Positions 54,665-63,154 of a DNA stretch of 64,000 nucleotides are shown here, piece after piece; within the stretch, counting starts at the first letter, position 1, and each line of letters opens with the position of its first letter. Origin of the DNA: Hyphomicrobiaceae bacterium (GTDB lineage Bacteria; Pseudomonadota; Alphaproteobacteria; Rhizobiales; Xanthobacteraceae); NCBI GenBank assembly GCA_021324465.1, contig JAJPJB010000069.1, positions 62,001 through 126,000 on the forward strand, in the 5' to 3' direction. Made by a program: the position numbers and the translations under genes. The notes beneath the pieces were generated by a model. That model did no database searches. It saw nothing but the letters and a program-made list of their open reading frames with translations, and was not told the DNA's origin.

Positions 54665-55345
54665 GCGCCGGCGCAGGCCAAGCTGGTGCAGGGTCCGCAG
54701 ACGGTCTTGCGCTACAACGGCTTCCGCGGCGCAGTGATCAACGGCGCGCCCAAGCCGCCGGCGAACTCCAGCCAGACGCTCGCCGCGATGGAACGCATCT
54801 CGAGCGCGACGCTGCCGCCGGGCTACAGCCGCGAATGGACCGGAACGGCGCTGCAGAAAAAAGACCGCGAGCGGCCATACCGCGACCGCGCTCGGTGGCG
54901 CTGTACGAAAGCTGGAACATCCCCGTTCCGGCCTTGCCGTCGGTGAGCGTCGGCCTGCTCGGCGCCGTGCTGGCGGTGGTGATCGCCGGATTTAGCTTTG
55001 ACGTCTGTGCTCAGATCGGGCTGGTCGTGCTGGTGGCGCTTGCCGCCAAGAACGGCATTTTGATCGTCGCCTTCGCGGTCGAGCGGCGCGCACGCGGCAA
55101 AGACATCGAGCCGGCCGCTATCGAAGCCGCGGGCTTGCGCTTCCGCCCGGTGATGATGACGAGCTTCGCCTTCAACTTCGGGCTCTTCCCTCTGATGATT
55201 GCGACCGGCGCCGGCGCGGTGACTCGCCATGCTGTCGGCACGCCGGTCTTCGGCGGCATGATCGCCGCGTCCGTGTTCGGGATTTTCATCATTCCGCTCC
55301 TGTTCATTACGACGGAGCGGCTGCGGCACTGGAGCGGCCGACGAA
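54665..55345 (+). pseudogene. Remnant of an RND (HAE1/AcrB-type) efflux transporter
   Basis: Two frames carry successive parts of an RND pump: 54650-54868 ([21 protein letters not shown] ... [21 protein letters not shown]) and 54895-55340 ([91 protein letters not shown]). About 20 residues that normally join these parts (a transmembrane helix) are missing, with a frame change. The N-terminal two thirds are absent. Gene is dead; an intact pump would be about 1040 residues. Confidence 0.8.
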
Positions 55346-55413
55346 AGCAATTCACGGACGGCGAAAGACGGCCGAGCCAGCGCCAGCTCGGCCGCGCTGT
55401 CGGTGATTTTAGC

Positions 55414-55653
55414 TCATCCGTTCGGCCAGCACCGCTTGCCTTCCGGTCCAAGGTGATAGCCGGGAGGGCAGGCGCGGTTCACTGCAAAGGGATGGCAGCG
55501 GCCGCCGGGTCCGCGCCAGAAGCCTGGGCCGCATCCTTCGGCGACCTTGATGATTGGAGTAGCCGGAGCATTGACCGGAGCCGGATTGACGCCGGCGCTC
55601 GCGGCGTTCGCAAAAGCGAAGACGAGAGCCACACCCGATATGATTCGAGTCAT
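55414..55653 (-). CDS. Small exported GCG_CRPN-type protein
   Basis: A 79-residue exported protein, signal peptide ending ASA or SAG, followed by [17 protein letters not shown]...[18 protein letters not shown]. The repeated C-x-P-G-[FY]-x-G-P-x-G-x-C-x-P motif is the GCG_CRPN signature of short cysteine-rich proteins in rhizobia and relatives, function unknown. Four or five cysteines likely disulfide-bonded. Confidence 0.75.
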   Translation of the reverse strand: MTRIISGVALVFAFANAASAGVNPAPVNAPATPIIKVAEGCGPGFWRGPGGRCHPFAVNRACPPGYHLGPEGKRCWPNG

Positions 55654-55823
55654 TGTTAGTTCCTTCTCGACTGTTGATGCCGCCCCCTATCGCTCAGGCT
55701 CGCGAGTCAAATTAGAACGACCCTGGTCATGAACAGCGCCTGAACGGCGGCGCGGTGAACATGACCACGTGCTAAAGTGGACCTGATGCGGCGAACGGCG
55801 GTAACATATTGCGCCTGTGCGCG

Positions 55824-56519
55824 ATGGATTGGGGCGAGTCTTTGAGCCAAGCCGACTTTCACCTGTTGATTGCCGACGATCATCCGTTGTTCCGCGGCGC
55901 CTTGCGCGAAGCGGTAAACGGCCTGTTCGAACGCGCCGACGTTGCCGAAGCTGGCACGTTCGAAGAGGTGACTGAATTTCTCGAACGCGGTGGCGCCGAA
56001 ATCGATTTGATTCTGCTCGATCTGCGCATGCCGGGTGTGCGCGGCTTTTCCGGCCTGATGTATCTGCGCGCGCAATATCCGAGCCTGCCGATTGTGGTGG
56101 TTTCCGCCAACGACGATCCGGCGGTGATCCGCCGCTGCATGGAATTCGGCGCATCGGGCTTTATTCCAAAGACGCTGGGCGTCGAGGCCTTGCGCGAGGC
56201 GGTGGCGCAGGTGCTGCGCGGTGAAGTCTGGACGCCGCCGGATATAGACTTGCAGCGCGAGACCGACGCGGAAGGCGCGGCGATGATCGCGCGGCTCGCG
56301 ACGCTTACCCCGCAACAAGTACGCGTCCTGATGATGCTGTCGGGCGGCCTGCTCAACAAGCAGATCGCCTATGAGCTCGGGGTGTCGGAAGCGACCGTGA
56401 AGGCGCATGTCTCCGCCATTCTGCAAAAGCTCGGGGTAGAAAGCCGCACCCAGGCTGTGATCGCCGCCGGCAAGATCGAAGCCGGGCAGTGGCCGCAAAT
56501 GTCGGGCAGGGAGAGCTGA
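55824..56519 (+). CDS. LuxR/NarL-type response regulator
   Basis: A 231-residue regulator. Receiver with LLIADDHPLFRGALREAV, phospho-acceptor D in LILLDLRMPGVRG, K in GFIPKTLG; C-terminal LuxR helix-turn-helix LTPQQVRVLMMLSGGLLNKQIAYELGVSEATVKAHVSAILQKLGV. The start may be MDWGESLSQ (55824) or 55809. It converges with the big hybrid kinase, stops three bases apart, which suggests they work as a pair though on opposite strands. Confidence 0.9.
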   Translation: MDWGESLSQADFHLLIADDHPLFRGALREAVNGLFERADVAEAGTFEEVTEFLERGGAEIDLILLDLRMPGVRGFSGLMYLRAQYPSLPIVVVSANDDPAVIRRCMEFGASGFIPKTLGVEALREAVAQVLRGEVWTPPDIDLQRETDAEGAAMIARLATLTPQQVRVLMMLSGGLLNKQIAYELGVSEATVKAHVSAILQKLGVESRTQAVIAAGKIEAGQWPQMSGRES

Positions 56520-56522
56520 GGC

Positions 56523-59500
56523 TTATTCCGCCGCAACGCGCTGCACCCGCCATTGCATGATCAGGGCGCGCAGCGCGGCCGGCTTCACCGGCTTGTTGAG
56601 CAGATGCACGCCACTGACGCGCGCCTGCTCGCGCACCTGGCGCGAACGATCGGCGGTGATCAGGATTGCCGGGATATGACGCCCGAAGCGCCGCCGCAGT
56701 TCCGCGATTGCGGCTATGCCATTGGCGTATTCGGGAGTGTCGCCCCCGGATGCGGCCTCATCCGATTGGCCGCCGTCGAGATGATAGTCGACCAGAAGTC
56801 CATCGGGCTCGACACCGCTTGCGCTGACTACGGCGAGGGCCCCGGTGAGACTGGCGGCGGTCAGCACGTGGCAGCCCCAGCCGCCGAGCAGCGTCTCCAT
56901 GCCATCGAGAATGGCACGCTCATTGTCGATGCACAGGACGGCGGTGCCGTCGAGCCGTCCGAGTTCGATATGCCGCGCCGGCCGCGGTTTCGGTGCGGCC
57001 GCGGCTCCCGCCGCGCGCGGGACTTCAATCGAAAACCGCGAGCCTCGCCCGACATTGGAATGCAGTGCGACCTCGCAATCGAGCACACGCGCAATGCGCT
57101 CGACAATAGAGAGCCCCAGACCCACGCCGCGCGCCACCCGCGCGCCCTGGTCGAGCCGATGAAACTCCTTGAATACGGTACGCCGTTTGGCATGCGGAAT
57201 GCCGATGCCGGTGTCGTGAACCTCGATGCGCAATTTGTCGCCCCGGCGCCGGCAGCCGACCAGCACCCGCCCTTGCGGCGTGTATTTGATGGCGTTGGAG
57301 ACCAGATTTTGCAGCAGTCGCCGCAGCAGCCGGCGATCGGAGCGCACGTTGAGCGCGCACGGCATGAAAACCAAATCGAGCCTTTTGGCGCGGGCCAGCG
57401 GTGCGAATTCGACTTCGAGCCGTTGCAGCAGATCGTCGATGCGGAAATTGGTAATTTCCGGCTTCATAGCGCCGGTGTCGAGCCGGGAAATGTCGAGCAG
57501 CGCCGCAAAAATTTCTTCGACCGCCTCCAGTGACGCGTCGATATTCTGCACCAGATCGGAGTCCTCGCTGCCGCGTCGGCGTTCGATCAAGCTCGTCACA
57601 TAGAGCCGCGCCGCATTCAGAGGCTGCAGAATGTCGTGGCTCGCGGCGGCGACAAATTTGGTCTTTGAGACATTGGCTTCATCGGCCTCGGCCTTGGCGC
57701 GTTCGAGCGCGGCATTAAGCCGTGTCAATTCGCCGGTGCGCTCGCGGACACGGCGCTCCAGCGTAGCATTGGCGCGCTCCAGCGCTTCGGCCGCTTTGAC
57801 GCTCGGCGTTATGTCGGTGAACGTCGTCACCAGGCCGCCATTGGGCATGCGGTTGGTCCGCACCTCGATCACCAAGCCGCGCTCGGCAAAGCGCTCGAGA
57901 AACGGCGCGTCCTCCGCCGTGTAGCTCGTGATGCGCTCGGCCACGAACTGGTCAACACTCTTGGCATCGCAGTCGGCATGCTGCGCCAGGTGACGCAGGA
58001 TTTCGTCGAGCGCGATGCCGACACGGGTAAGCCCGTGTGGCAGGTCGAAAATCTCGCCGAACTGGCGGTTCCAGCAAACCAGCGTCAGTTCCTTGTCGAA
58101 CACCGCAATGCCTTGACGCACATGGTCGAGCGCGGTCTGCAAGACCTCGCGGTTGTAGTGAATCGCAGCATTTGCATCGTCGAGCAGCTTCAGCGCCGCT
58201 TTGGTCGAAAGATTGCGCTTGCGTAGCAGCAGCGAGAGTACGAGTCGTGACGACGCAGCGCCGATCGCGGAGGCCAGGAGATATTCGGCATATTGCAAGA
58301 GCTGAAAGTCGGCTTCGGCTTGCGACTCGAGATCGATGCGGCGAGCGAAAGCGAAGCTGGCAAACGAGGTGCGGGTGCGCTCGTCGCCCAGATAACGGCC
58401 GACCGTCGTGATCAGTTCGTCCACGGTGACGGTGGCGCGCCGCAGCCGAAAACTCGGCGCCATCGGGGCAAGCGTCGAGGGCACGAACAAATCAGCTTGC
58501 ACATGCTCGATCGCGGTTGGGCGACGAACGAGAGAGCAGCAGATGTAGAGGGCAATATTGAAAGCGAGGCTTAAGACGACACCATGAACCAGCGGCGGCA
58601 AGTCGAGCCCGAACAGGGCCTGCGGCCGTAGAAAGGCAAGGCCCCACGGCCCCGCAGCCAATATGTTCTGGCCGACAATGCCGGCATCCGAAATGCTCGG
58701 CAGAAGCAGCGTGTAACCCCAGACCAGTATGCCGGCGCTCATGCCGGCCATGGCGCCGAGCGCGGTGCCGCGCCGCCAGATCAAGCCACCGAACAGAGCC
58801 GGTGCGAACTGCGCCACCGCGGCAAAGGACAAGAGCCCGATTGCGGCGAGCTGTGCGTCGCCCGCGGAACGATAATAAATGTAAGCCAGGATTAATATGA
58901 CGAAGATCGCGATGCGCCGCGTCGTCAAGAGCTGCGCGCCCGCATTGCTCGGGTCCGTATTGAGCATGAGGCGCCGCTTGAGCACCAGCGGAACGACGAG
59001 ATCATTCGACACCATGATCGCCAGCGCGACCGTTTCCACGATCACCATTGCGGTTGCTGCCGAAAGTCCGCCGATAAAGGCAGCAAGCGTGATCAGTTCG
59101 GAATGCGCGGCAAGCGGCAGGACGACGACGAGCATGTCGCTGTCGACATGGCCGGCGGGAAATTGCAACAGGCCGGCCATCGCGATCGGCAGCACGAATA
59201 TATTGATCAGCACCAGATAGACGGGAAACATCCAGGCCGCGCGGCGAATTTCCGCTTCGCCGTGATTTTCGACCACCGAGACATGGAACTGGCGCGGTAA
59301 CAGCAGAATCGCGAACAGCGATAGTGCCGTCATCGCGACGAACGGCGCAAGCTGCGGCGCACTCGTCAACATGGCGGCAACGCGCGGCTGGCGCAGCGCG
59401 CGCGCGAACAGATCGAATGGGCCATCGAACATCACGAAGGTGACGAAGACGCCGACAGCGAGAAACGTCATCAGCTTCACGATCGATTCGGTTGCGATCG

Positions 59501-60077
59501 CCAGCATCAGACCGTCCTGATGCTCGGTCGCGTCGGTGTGGCGCGTGCCGAACAGCACTGCGAATGTGGCCATGGCGAGCGCGACGAACAGCGCCACGTC
59601 GCCCAAGAGCGGCGTACCCCCGGGTGAGGCTTGCGCGAGGATGGTCGAGACCGAAGCCGACACAGCTTTCAGCTGCAGCGCGATATAGGGGATCATGCCG
59701 ACAATCGCGATCAGCGCCACAGTGGCCGCGACGGCGGGGCTCTTGCCATAGCGGGCGGCAATGAAGTCGGCGATGGAGGTGATGTTTTGTGCCTTTGCGA
59801 GCCGCACGATGCGGATGATGAGCGGATAGCCAAACCCGACCATCAGCAGCGGGCCGATATAGATGGTGAGAAAGTCAAAGCCGGTACGCGAGGCAAGGCC
59901 GACCGAGCCGAAAAAGGTCCAAGATGTGCAGTAAACCGCGAGCGAAAGCGGATAAATCAAAAGTCGCGAGGACGCTCCGCGCGCCAGACCGCGCCTGCGG
60001 TCGCCATAGCTCGCGACGACGAAGAGAAGGCCGATATAGGCCAGCGCAATGGCGACGACGATCCAGCCCTGCAACAT
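56523..60077 (-). CDS. Symporter-fused hybrid sensor histidine kinase/response regulator
   Basis: A 1184-residue membrane protein. Residues about 1-520 are a 12-13 helix sodium/solute symporter (SSF/PutP) domain (for example GDRRRGLARGASSRLLIYPLSLAVYCTSWTFFGSVG, RTGFDFLTIYIGPLLM). Then come a PAS-type domain near residues 640-760 (DHVRQGIAVFDKELTLVCWNRQF), a HisKA with H814 (AAASHDILQPLNAARL), HATPase_c with LLQNLVSNAIKYTP and GIGIP, and a C-terminal receiver with D in LLVDYHLDGG. Same architecture as CbrA and NahK-type kinases in which the transporter domain senses a solute. The substrate is unknown. No RD or GGDEF output. Confidence 0.92.
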   Translation of the reverse strand: MLQGWIVVAIALAYIGLLFVVASYGDRRRGLARGASSRLLIYPLSLAVYCTSWTFFGSVGLASRTGFDFLTIYIGPLLMVGFGYPLIIRIVRLAKAQNITSIADFIAARYGKSPAVAATVALIAIVGMIPYIALQLKAVSASVSTILAQASPGGTPLLGDVALFVALAMATFAVLFGTRHTDATEHQDGLMLAIATESIVKLMTFLAVGVFVTFVMFDGPFDLFARALRQPRVAAMLTSAPQLAPFVAMTALSLFAILLLPRQFHVSVVENHGEAEIRRAAWMFPVYLVLINIFVLPIAMAGLLQFPAGHVDSDMLVVVLPLAAHSELITLAAFIGGLSAATAMVIVETVALAIMVSNDLVVPLVLKRRLMLNTDPSNAGAQLLTTRRIAIFVILILAYIYYRSAGDAQLAAIGLLSFAAVAQFAPALFGGLIWRRGTALGAMAGMSAGILVWGYTLLLPSISDAGIVGQNILAAGPWGLAFLRPQALFGLDLPPLVHGVVLSLAFNIALYICCSLVRRPTAIEHVQADLFVPSTLAPMAPSFRLRRATVTVDELITTVGRYLGDERTRTSFASFAFARRIDLESQAEADFQLLQYAEYLLASAIGAASSRLVLSLLLRKRNLSTKAALKLLDDANAAIHYNREVLQTALDHVRQGIAVFDKELTLVCWNRQFGEIFDLPHGLTRVGIALDEILRHLAQHADCDAKSVDQFVAERITSYTAEDAPFLERFAERGLVIEVRTNRMPNGGLVTTFTDITPSVKAAEALERANATLERRVRERTGELTRLNAALERAKAEADEANVSKTKFVAAASHDILQPLNAARLYVTSLIERRRGSEDSDLVQNIDASLEAVEEIFAALLDISRLDTGAMKPEITNFRIDDLLQRLEVEFAPLARAKRLDLVFMPCALNVRSDRRLLRRLLQNLVSNAIKYTPQGRVLVGCRRRGDKLRIEVHDTGIGIPHAKRRTVFKEFHRLDQGARVARGVGLGLSIVERIARVLDCEVALHSNVGRGSRFSIEVPRAAGAAAAPKPRPARHIELGRLDGTAVLCIDNERAILDGMETLLGGWGCHVLTAASLTGALAVVSASGVEPDGLLVDYHLDGGQSDEAASGGDTPEYANGIAAIAELRRRFGRHIPAILITADRSRQVREQARVSGVHLLNKPVKPAALRALIMQWRVQRVAAE

Positions 60078-60265
60078 GACCCTGAGCCTTCAGAACTCCC
60101 GCCCTGGTCCACCGCGTTTTTGCTCGATTTTAGCTAGGTCATCACAGTTTGATGCAGCTGTCCATCGGCCGCTGGCAAATTGCGAAATCGCCGCAAACAG
60201 ACGAAAGCCCGTTATGCCCCGGCGCATTGACGCCCCTTGCCGCAGCAGGCATTCATGGCGCGTCA

Positions 60266-61366
60266 ATGCAGGCCATCTTTCCGTCCCGGCGCACGCTGGT
60301 CCAGACTGCGGAGACGCTCGCGATCGCCCTCTTTGGCGGCGTGAGCTTCATTGCGCTCGGCCTACCGGCGGGATTGGTGTCCGGTTCGGTCATGGCAGTC
60401 GCGATCGCGGCGCTGATGGGGCGGCCGGCGCGGGTGCCGCTGCCGCTGGCGCGCATCTGCTACGTTATTGTGGGCACGCTGCTCGGCACCGTGGTGACAC
60501 CGGAGACGATCCGCGGCATCACCCATTGGCCCGGCAGCATCGCGCTTCTGATGCTTGCGTCAGTCGCCATGATGATTGCGACAATGGTCTATCTGTGCGT
60601 CGTGCACGGCTGGGACCGGTTTTCCGCACTGATGGGCGCGAGCCCCGGATCCATGGCGCAGGTGATCGCGCTGTCCACCGAGCTTGGCGGCGATTTGCGC
60701 GCCATCGCGGTCGTGCAGACCATGCGCGTGCTGCTCCTGGTCGTCGGTCTGCCGAACGGCCTCGCTCTCTTCGGGCTGACGGTGCCGTCGCTGCCGGTGC
60801 CGCGCGGACCGGCGGGTCTTGCCCAGCTTCCGGAAATGATTCTGCTCGCCGCAGCCGCGATCGTTTTTGCCATCGCCTTCATGCAATTGCGATTCCCGGG
60901 CGGGCTGATGTTCGGCGCCATGGCGGGGTCGGGGCTGTTGCATGGCTTCGGGCTCATTCACGCCGCGCTGCCGTGGTGGATCGGCTCGTCTTCCGTGATC
61001 ACGCTCGGCGCATTGGTCGGCTCGCGATTTGCCAATACATCGTTTCGCATGCTGATCGGCTATCTCGGCGCCGCCTTCGGCTCGTTTGCGGCGTCGATGG
61101 CGGTGGCGACGATCTTTATTCTGATCGTTGCCCGGCTGTTTCGCTTCTCGATAGCCAATATTGTCATCGCGTTTGCGCCCGGCGCCCAGGACACCATGAT
61201 GGTGCTGGCGCTCGCGCTGCATCTCGATCCGATCTATGTCGGGGCGCACCATTTGGCGCGCTTTCTGGTGGTGACGATTTCGGTCGGCCTCGCCGCACCG
61301 CGGCTGGCCAAGAAGCGTCACTCCGGGCCGCATGGCGGTGAACCCGGAATCTATACTCACGAATGA
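60266..61366 (+). CDS. AbrB-family membrane protein (putative ammonia monooxygenase-like)
   Basis: A 366-residue membrane protein with about ten helices. It belongs to the AbrB duplication family (Gene is often mislabelled transcriptional regulator or ammonia monooxygenase). Typical motifs: a first-half G-ASPG-MAQ (MGASPGSMAQVIALS) and a second-half FAPGAQDTMMVLALALHLDP. Start 60266 (MQAIFPSRRT) has no ribosome site; 60149 is the longer alternative. Divergent from the hybrid kinase across 188 bases. Function unknown. Confidence 0.75.
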   Translation: MQAIFPSRRTLVQTAETLAIALFGGVSFIALGLPAGLVSGSVMAVAIAALMGRPARVPLPLARICYVIVGTLLGTVVTPETIRGITHWPGSIALLMLASVAMMIATMVYLCVVHGWDRFSALMGASPGSMAQVIALSTELGGDLRAIAVVQTMRVLLLVVGLPNGLALFGLTVPSLPVPRGPAGLAQLPEMILLAAAAIVFAIAFMQLRFPGGLMFGAMAGSGLLHGFGLIHAALPWWIGSSSVITLGALVGSRFANTSFRMLIGYLGAAFGSFAASMAVATIFILIVARLFRFSIANIVIAFAPGAQDTMMVLALALHLDPIYVGAHHLARFLVVTISVGLAAPRLAKKRHSGPHGGEPGIYTHE

Positions 61367-61439
61367 AGCAGAATCTGCGCCGGCTGCGATTGTGGATTCC
61401 GGGGCTGCTCGCTTCCGCTCGGCTCCGGGTCGAGTCCGT

Positions 61440-62723
61440 TCATTCCGCCGCGAGTGCGCGGCGCTTGAGCGGCAGATCGAGCCGCTGCCAGACGTCGACG
61501 AGCGCCTCCGCGAGCGCGTCGATCAGCCGGTCATCGTGATAAGGGCTCGGGGTGATGCGCAGCCGCTCGGCGCCTTTGGGCACGGTCGGATAATTGATCG
61601 GCTGAATATAGATGCCGTGCTCGGCGAGCAGGAGATCGCTCGCCTGCTTGCACAGTTCGGGATCGCCGACATAGACCGGCACGATATGGGTCGGACTTTC
61701 CATCACCGGCAGAGCCGCCGCGCTCAGCACAGCTTTGGTGCGCGCTGCGCGATCCTGATGCTGCTCCCGTTCCCAATTCGAAGACTTCAGATGCCGAATG
61801 GCGGCCGTCGCCGCGGCGCAGACCGCGGGCGGAAGCGCCGTGGTGAAGATGAAGCCCGGCGCATAGGAGCGCACGGCGTCGATGAGCGCCGCGGACCCGG
61901 CAATATAGCCGCCGAGGCAGCCGAATGCCTTGGCCAGGGTGCCCTCGACGACGTCAATCCGATCGACCACGCCATCGCGTTCAGTGATTCCCCCGCCGCG
62001 CGCGCCATACATGCCGACGGCGTGCACCTCATCGACATAGGTCATCGCGCCATAGCGCTCGGCAAGATCGCAAAAGTCGCCGATCGGCGCCACGTCGCCG
62101 TCCATCGAATAGAGGCTTTCAAAGACGATGAGCTTCGGTCGCCCCGGCTCGGCAGCGGCAAGAAGCTGTTCCAGATGTGCAACATCGTTGTGACGGAAGA
62201 TTTGCTTTTCACAATGGGCCTGACGCACGCCTTCAATCATGGAGTTATGATTCCGGGCGTCCGATAGGATCACGCAGTTCGGCATCAGCTTGGCGAGCGT
62301 GGCGATGCCGGTCTGGTTTGACACATAGCCCGAGGTGAAGACGAGCGCCGCCTCCTTGCGATGCAGATCGGCCAATTCGCGCTCGAGCTCGACCAGAGGA
62401 TGATTGTTGCCGGCGATATTGCGCGTGCCGCCGGCGCCAGTGCCCATCCGGGTCGCGGTCTCGACCATGGCGCCGATCACTTTCGGATTTTGCCCCATGC
62501 CGAGATAGTCGTTGGAACACCAGATCACGACATTCTTCGGCCCCTCCGGCGAATGCCACACCGCATGGGGAAAGCGCCCGGCAATGCGCTCGAGATCGGC
62601 AAAAACCCGGTAGCGGCGCTCGCCGTGCAGCCGTTCAAGGGCAATGGCGAAATAGTCGTCGTAATGGATGCCGGGTCGATTATTAGGATAAATCATAGGC
62701 TTAGAACTGTGATGGTGCGGCAT
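61440..62723 (-). CDS. hemA: 5-Aminolevulinate synthase
   Basis: A 427-residue PLP enzyme of the alpha-oxoamine synthase family that condenses glycine and succinyl-CoA, the alphaproteobacterial route to heme and tetrapyrroles. Motifs: [49 protein letters not shown], and PLP lysine in [16 protein letters not shown]. Start 62723 or 62696; 62723 shown. The supply of heme for the cox cluster, regulation by oxygen and iron is suggested by upstream sites. Confidence 0.93.
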   Translation of the reverse strand: MPHHHSSKPMIYPNNRPGIHYDDYFAIALERLHGERRYRVFADLERIAGRFPHAVWHSPEGPKNVVIWCSNDYLGMGQNPKVIGAMVETATRMGTGAGGTRNIAGNNHPLVELERELADLHRKEAALVFTSGYVSNQTGIATLAKLMPNCVILSDARNHNSMIEGVRQAHCEKQIFRHNDVAHLEQLLAAAEPGRPKLIVFESLYSMDGDVAPIGDFCDLAERYGAMTYVDEVHAVGMYGARGGGITERDGVVDRIDVVEGTLAKAFGCLGGYIAGSAALIDAVRSYAPGFIFTTALPPAVCAAATAAIRHLKSSNWEREQHQDRAARTKAVLSAAALPVMESPTHIVPVYVGDPELCKQASDLLLAEHGIYIQPINYPTVPKGAERLRITPSPYHDDRLIDALAEALVDVWQRLDLPLKRRALAAE

Positions 62724-62737
62724 GTGGATTCCGGTTC

Positions 62738-62752
62738 TTGGAATAGTTCTAG
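62738..62752 (-). promoter_or_regulatory. Possible Irr (iron control element) site upstream of hemA
   Basis: TTGGAA-TAG-TTCTAG fits the inverted-repeat pattern TTAGAA-N3-TTCTAA of Irr sites with two mismatches. It lies 15-29 bases before the hemA start. Irr is known to control heme synthesis in Bradyrhizobium-type bacteria. A tentative match. Confidence 0.35.
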
Positions 62753-62780
62753 GTGGCTTCCCTGGCCCTTGTCGAGCACT

Positions 62781-62820
62781 TCTAAACGCGGCTGGTCGCC
62801 GCGCGCTTGATGCGCCTCAA
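62781..62820 (-). promoter_or_regulatory. FixK/FNR-type box and promoter upstream of hemA
   Basis: TTGATGCGCCTCAA (62807-62820) matches the TTGAT-N4-ATCAA FixK/FNR consensus with one change. On the minus strand a TTTAGA -10-like hexamer (62786-62781) stands at about the distance expected for a class II FNR-type promoter, giving a start near 62773. Such a box is known to give low-oxygen control of hemA in Bradyrhizobium. Confidence 0.55.
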
Positions 62821-63154
62821 ATTTGCAAAAAAGCCTTATGCGCCGCGGGCTTGATGGGTGCATATCGAGGCAGGCGCGGCCCCGCCTGGCGCGGAGCAGC
62901 CATGCCGTGCGTCCGCCGGTGCCGTGCCTCACAGACAGCGAGTCCGCGGCGCCGGGCCTTCCGTGGCCGATGAGAATGCGGCCATCCTCGCCGACGCGCC
63001 GATCAAACCGGCCTTAACAGGTGGCGTCGAAAGCTTGCTTGGCGCCCCCGGCTGCCCGGCGCGGCGCGCCCTTTCGGGGTGTCATGCGTGCCGGTTGCGG
63101 GGCGCCGCGTGAAGGACGAAACTTCGCCGCGAACCAACCGGGAATGAAGTGGTA

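Larger units (their letters stand above)
62724..63154. other. 431-base divergent intergenic region upstream of hemA
   Basis: Apart from the two sites described above, no gene is supported. The half nearer the dehydratase gene (62900-63150) is GC-rich with no obvious promoter. ORFs running through it have unusual composition for this organism. Confidence 0.35.

Noticed and set aside
62858-63112. ORFs between hemA and the IlvD-like gene
   Set aside because: No family match, no ribosome site and overlapping alternatives; treated as noncoding.
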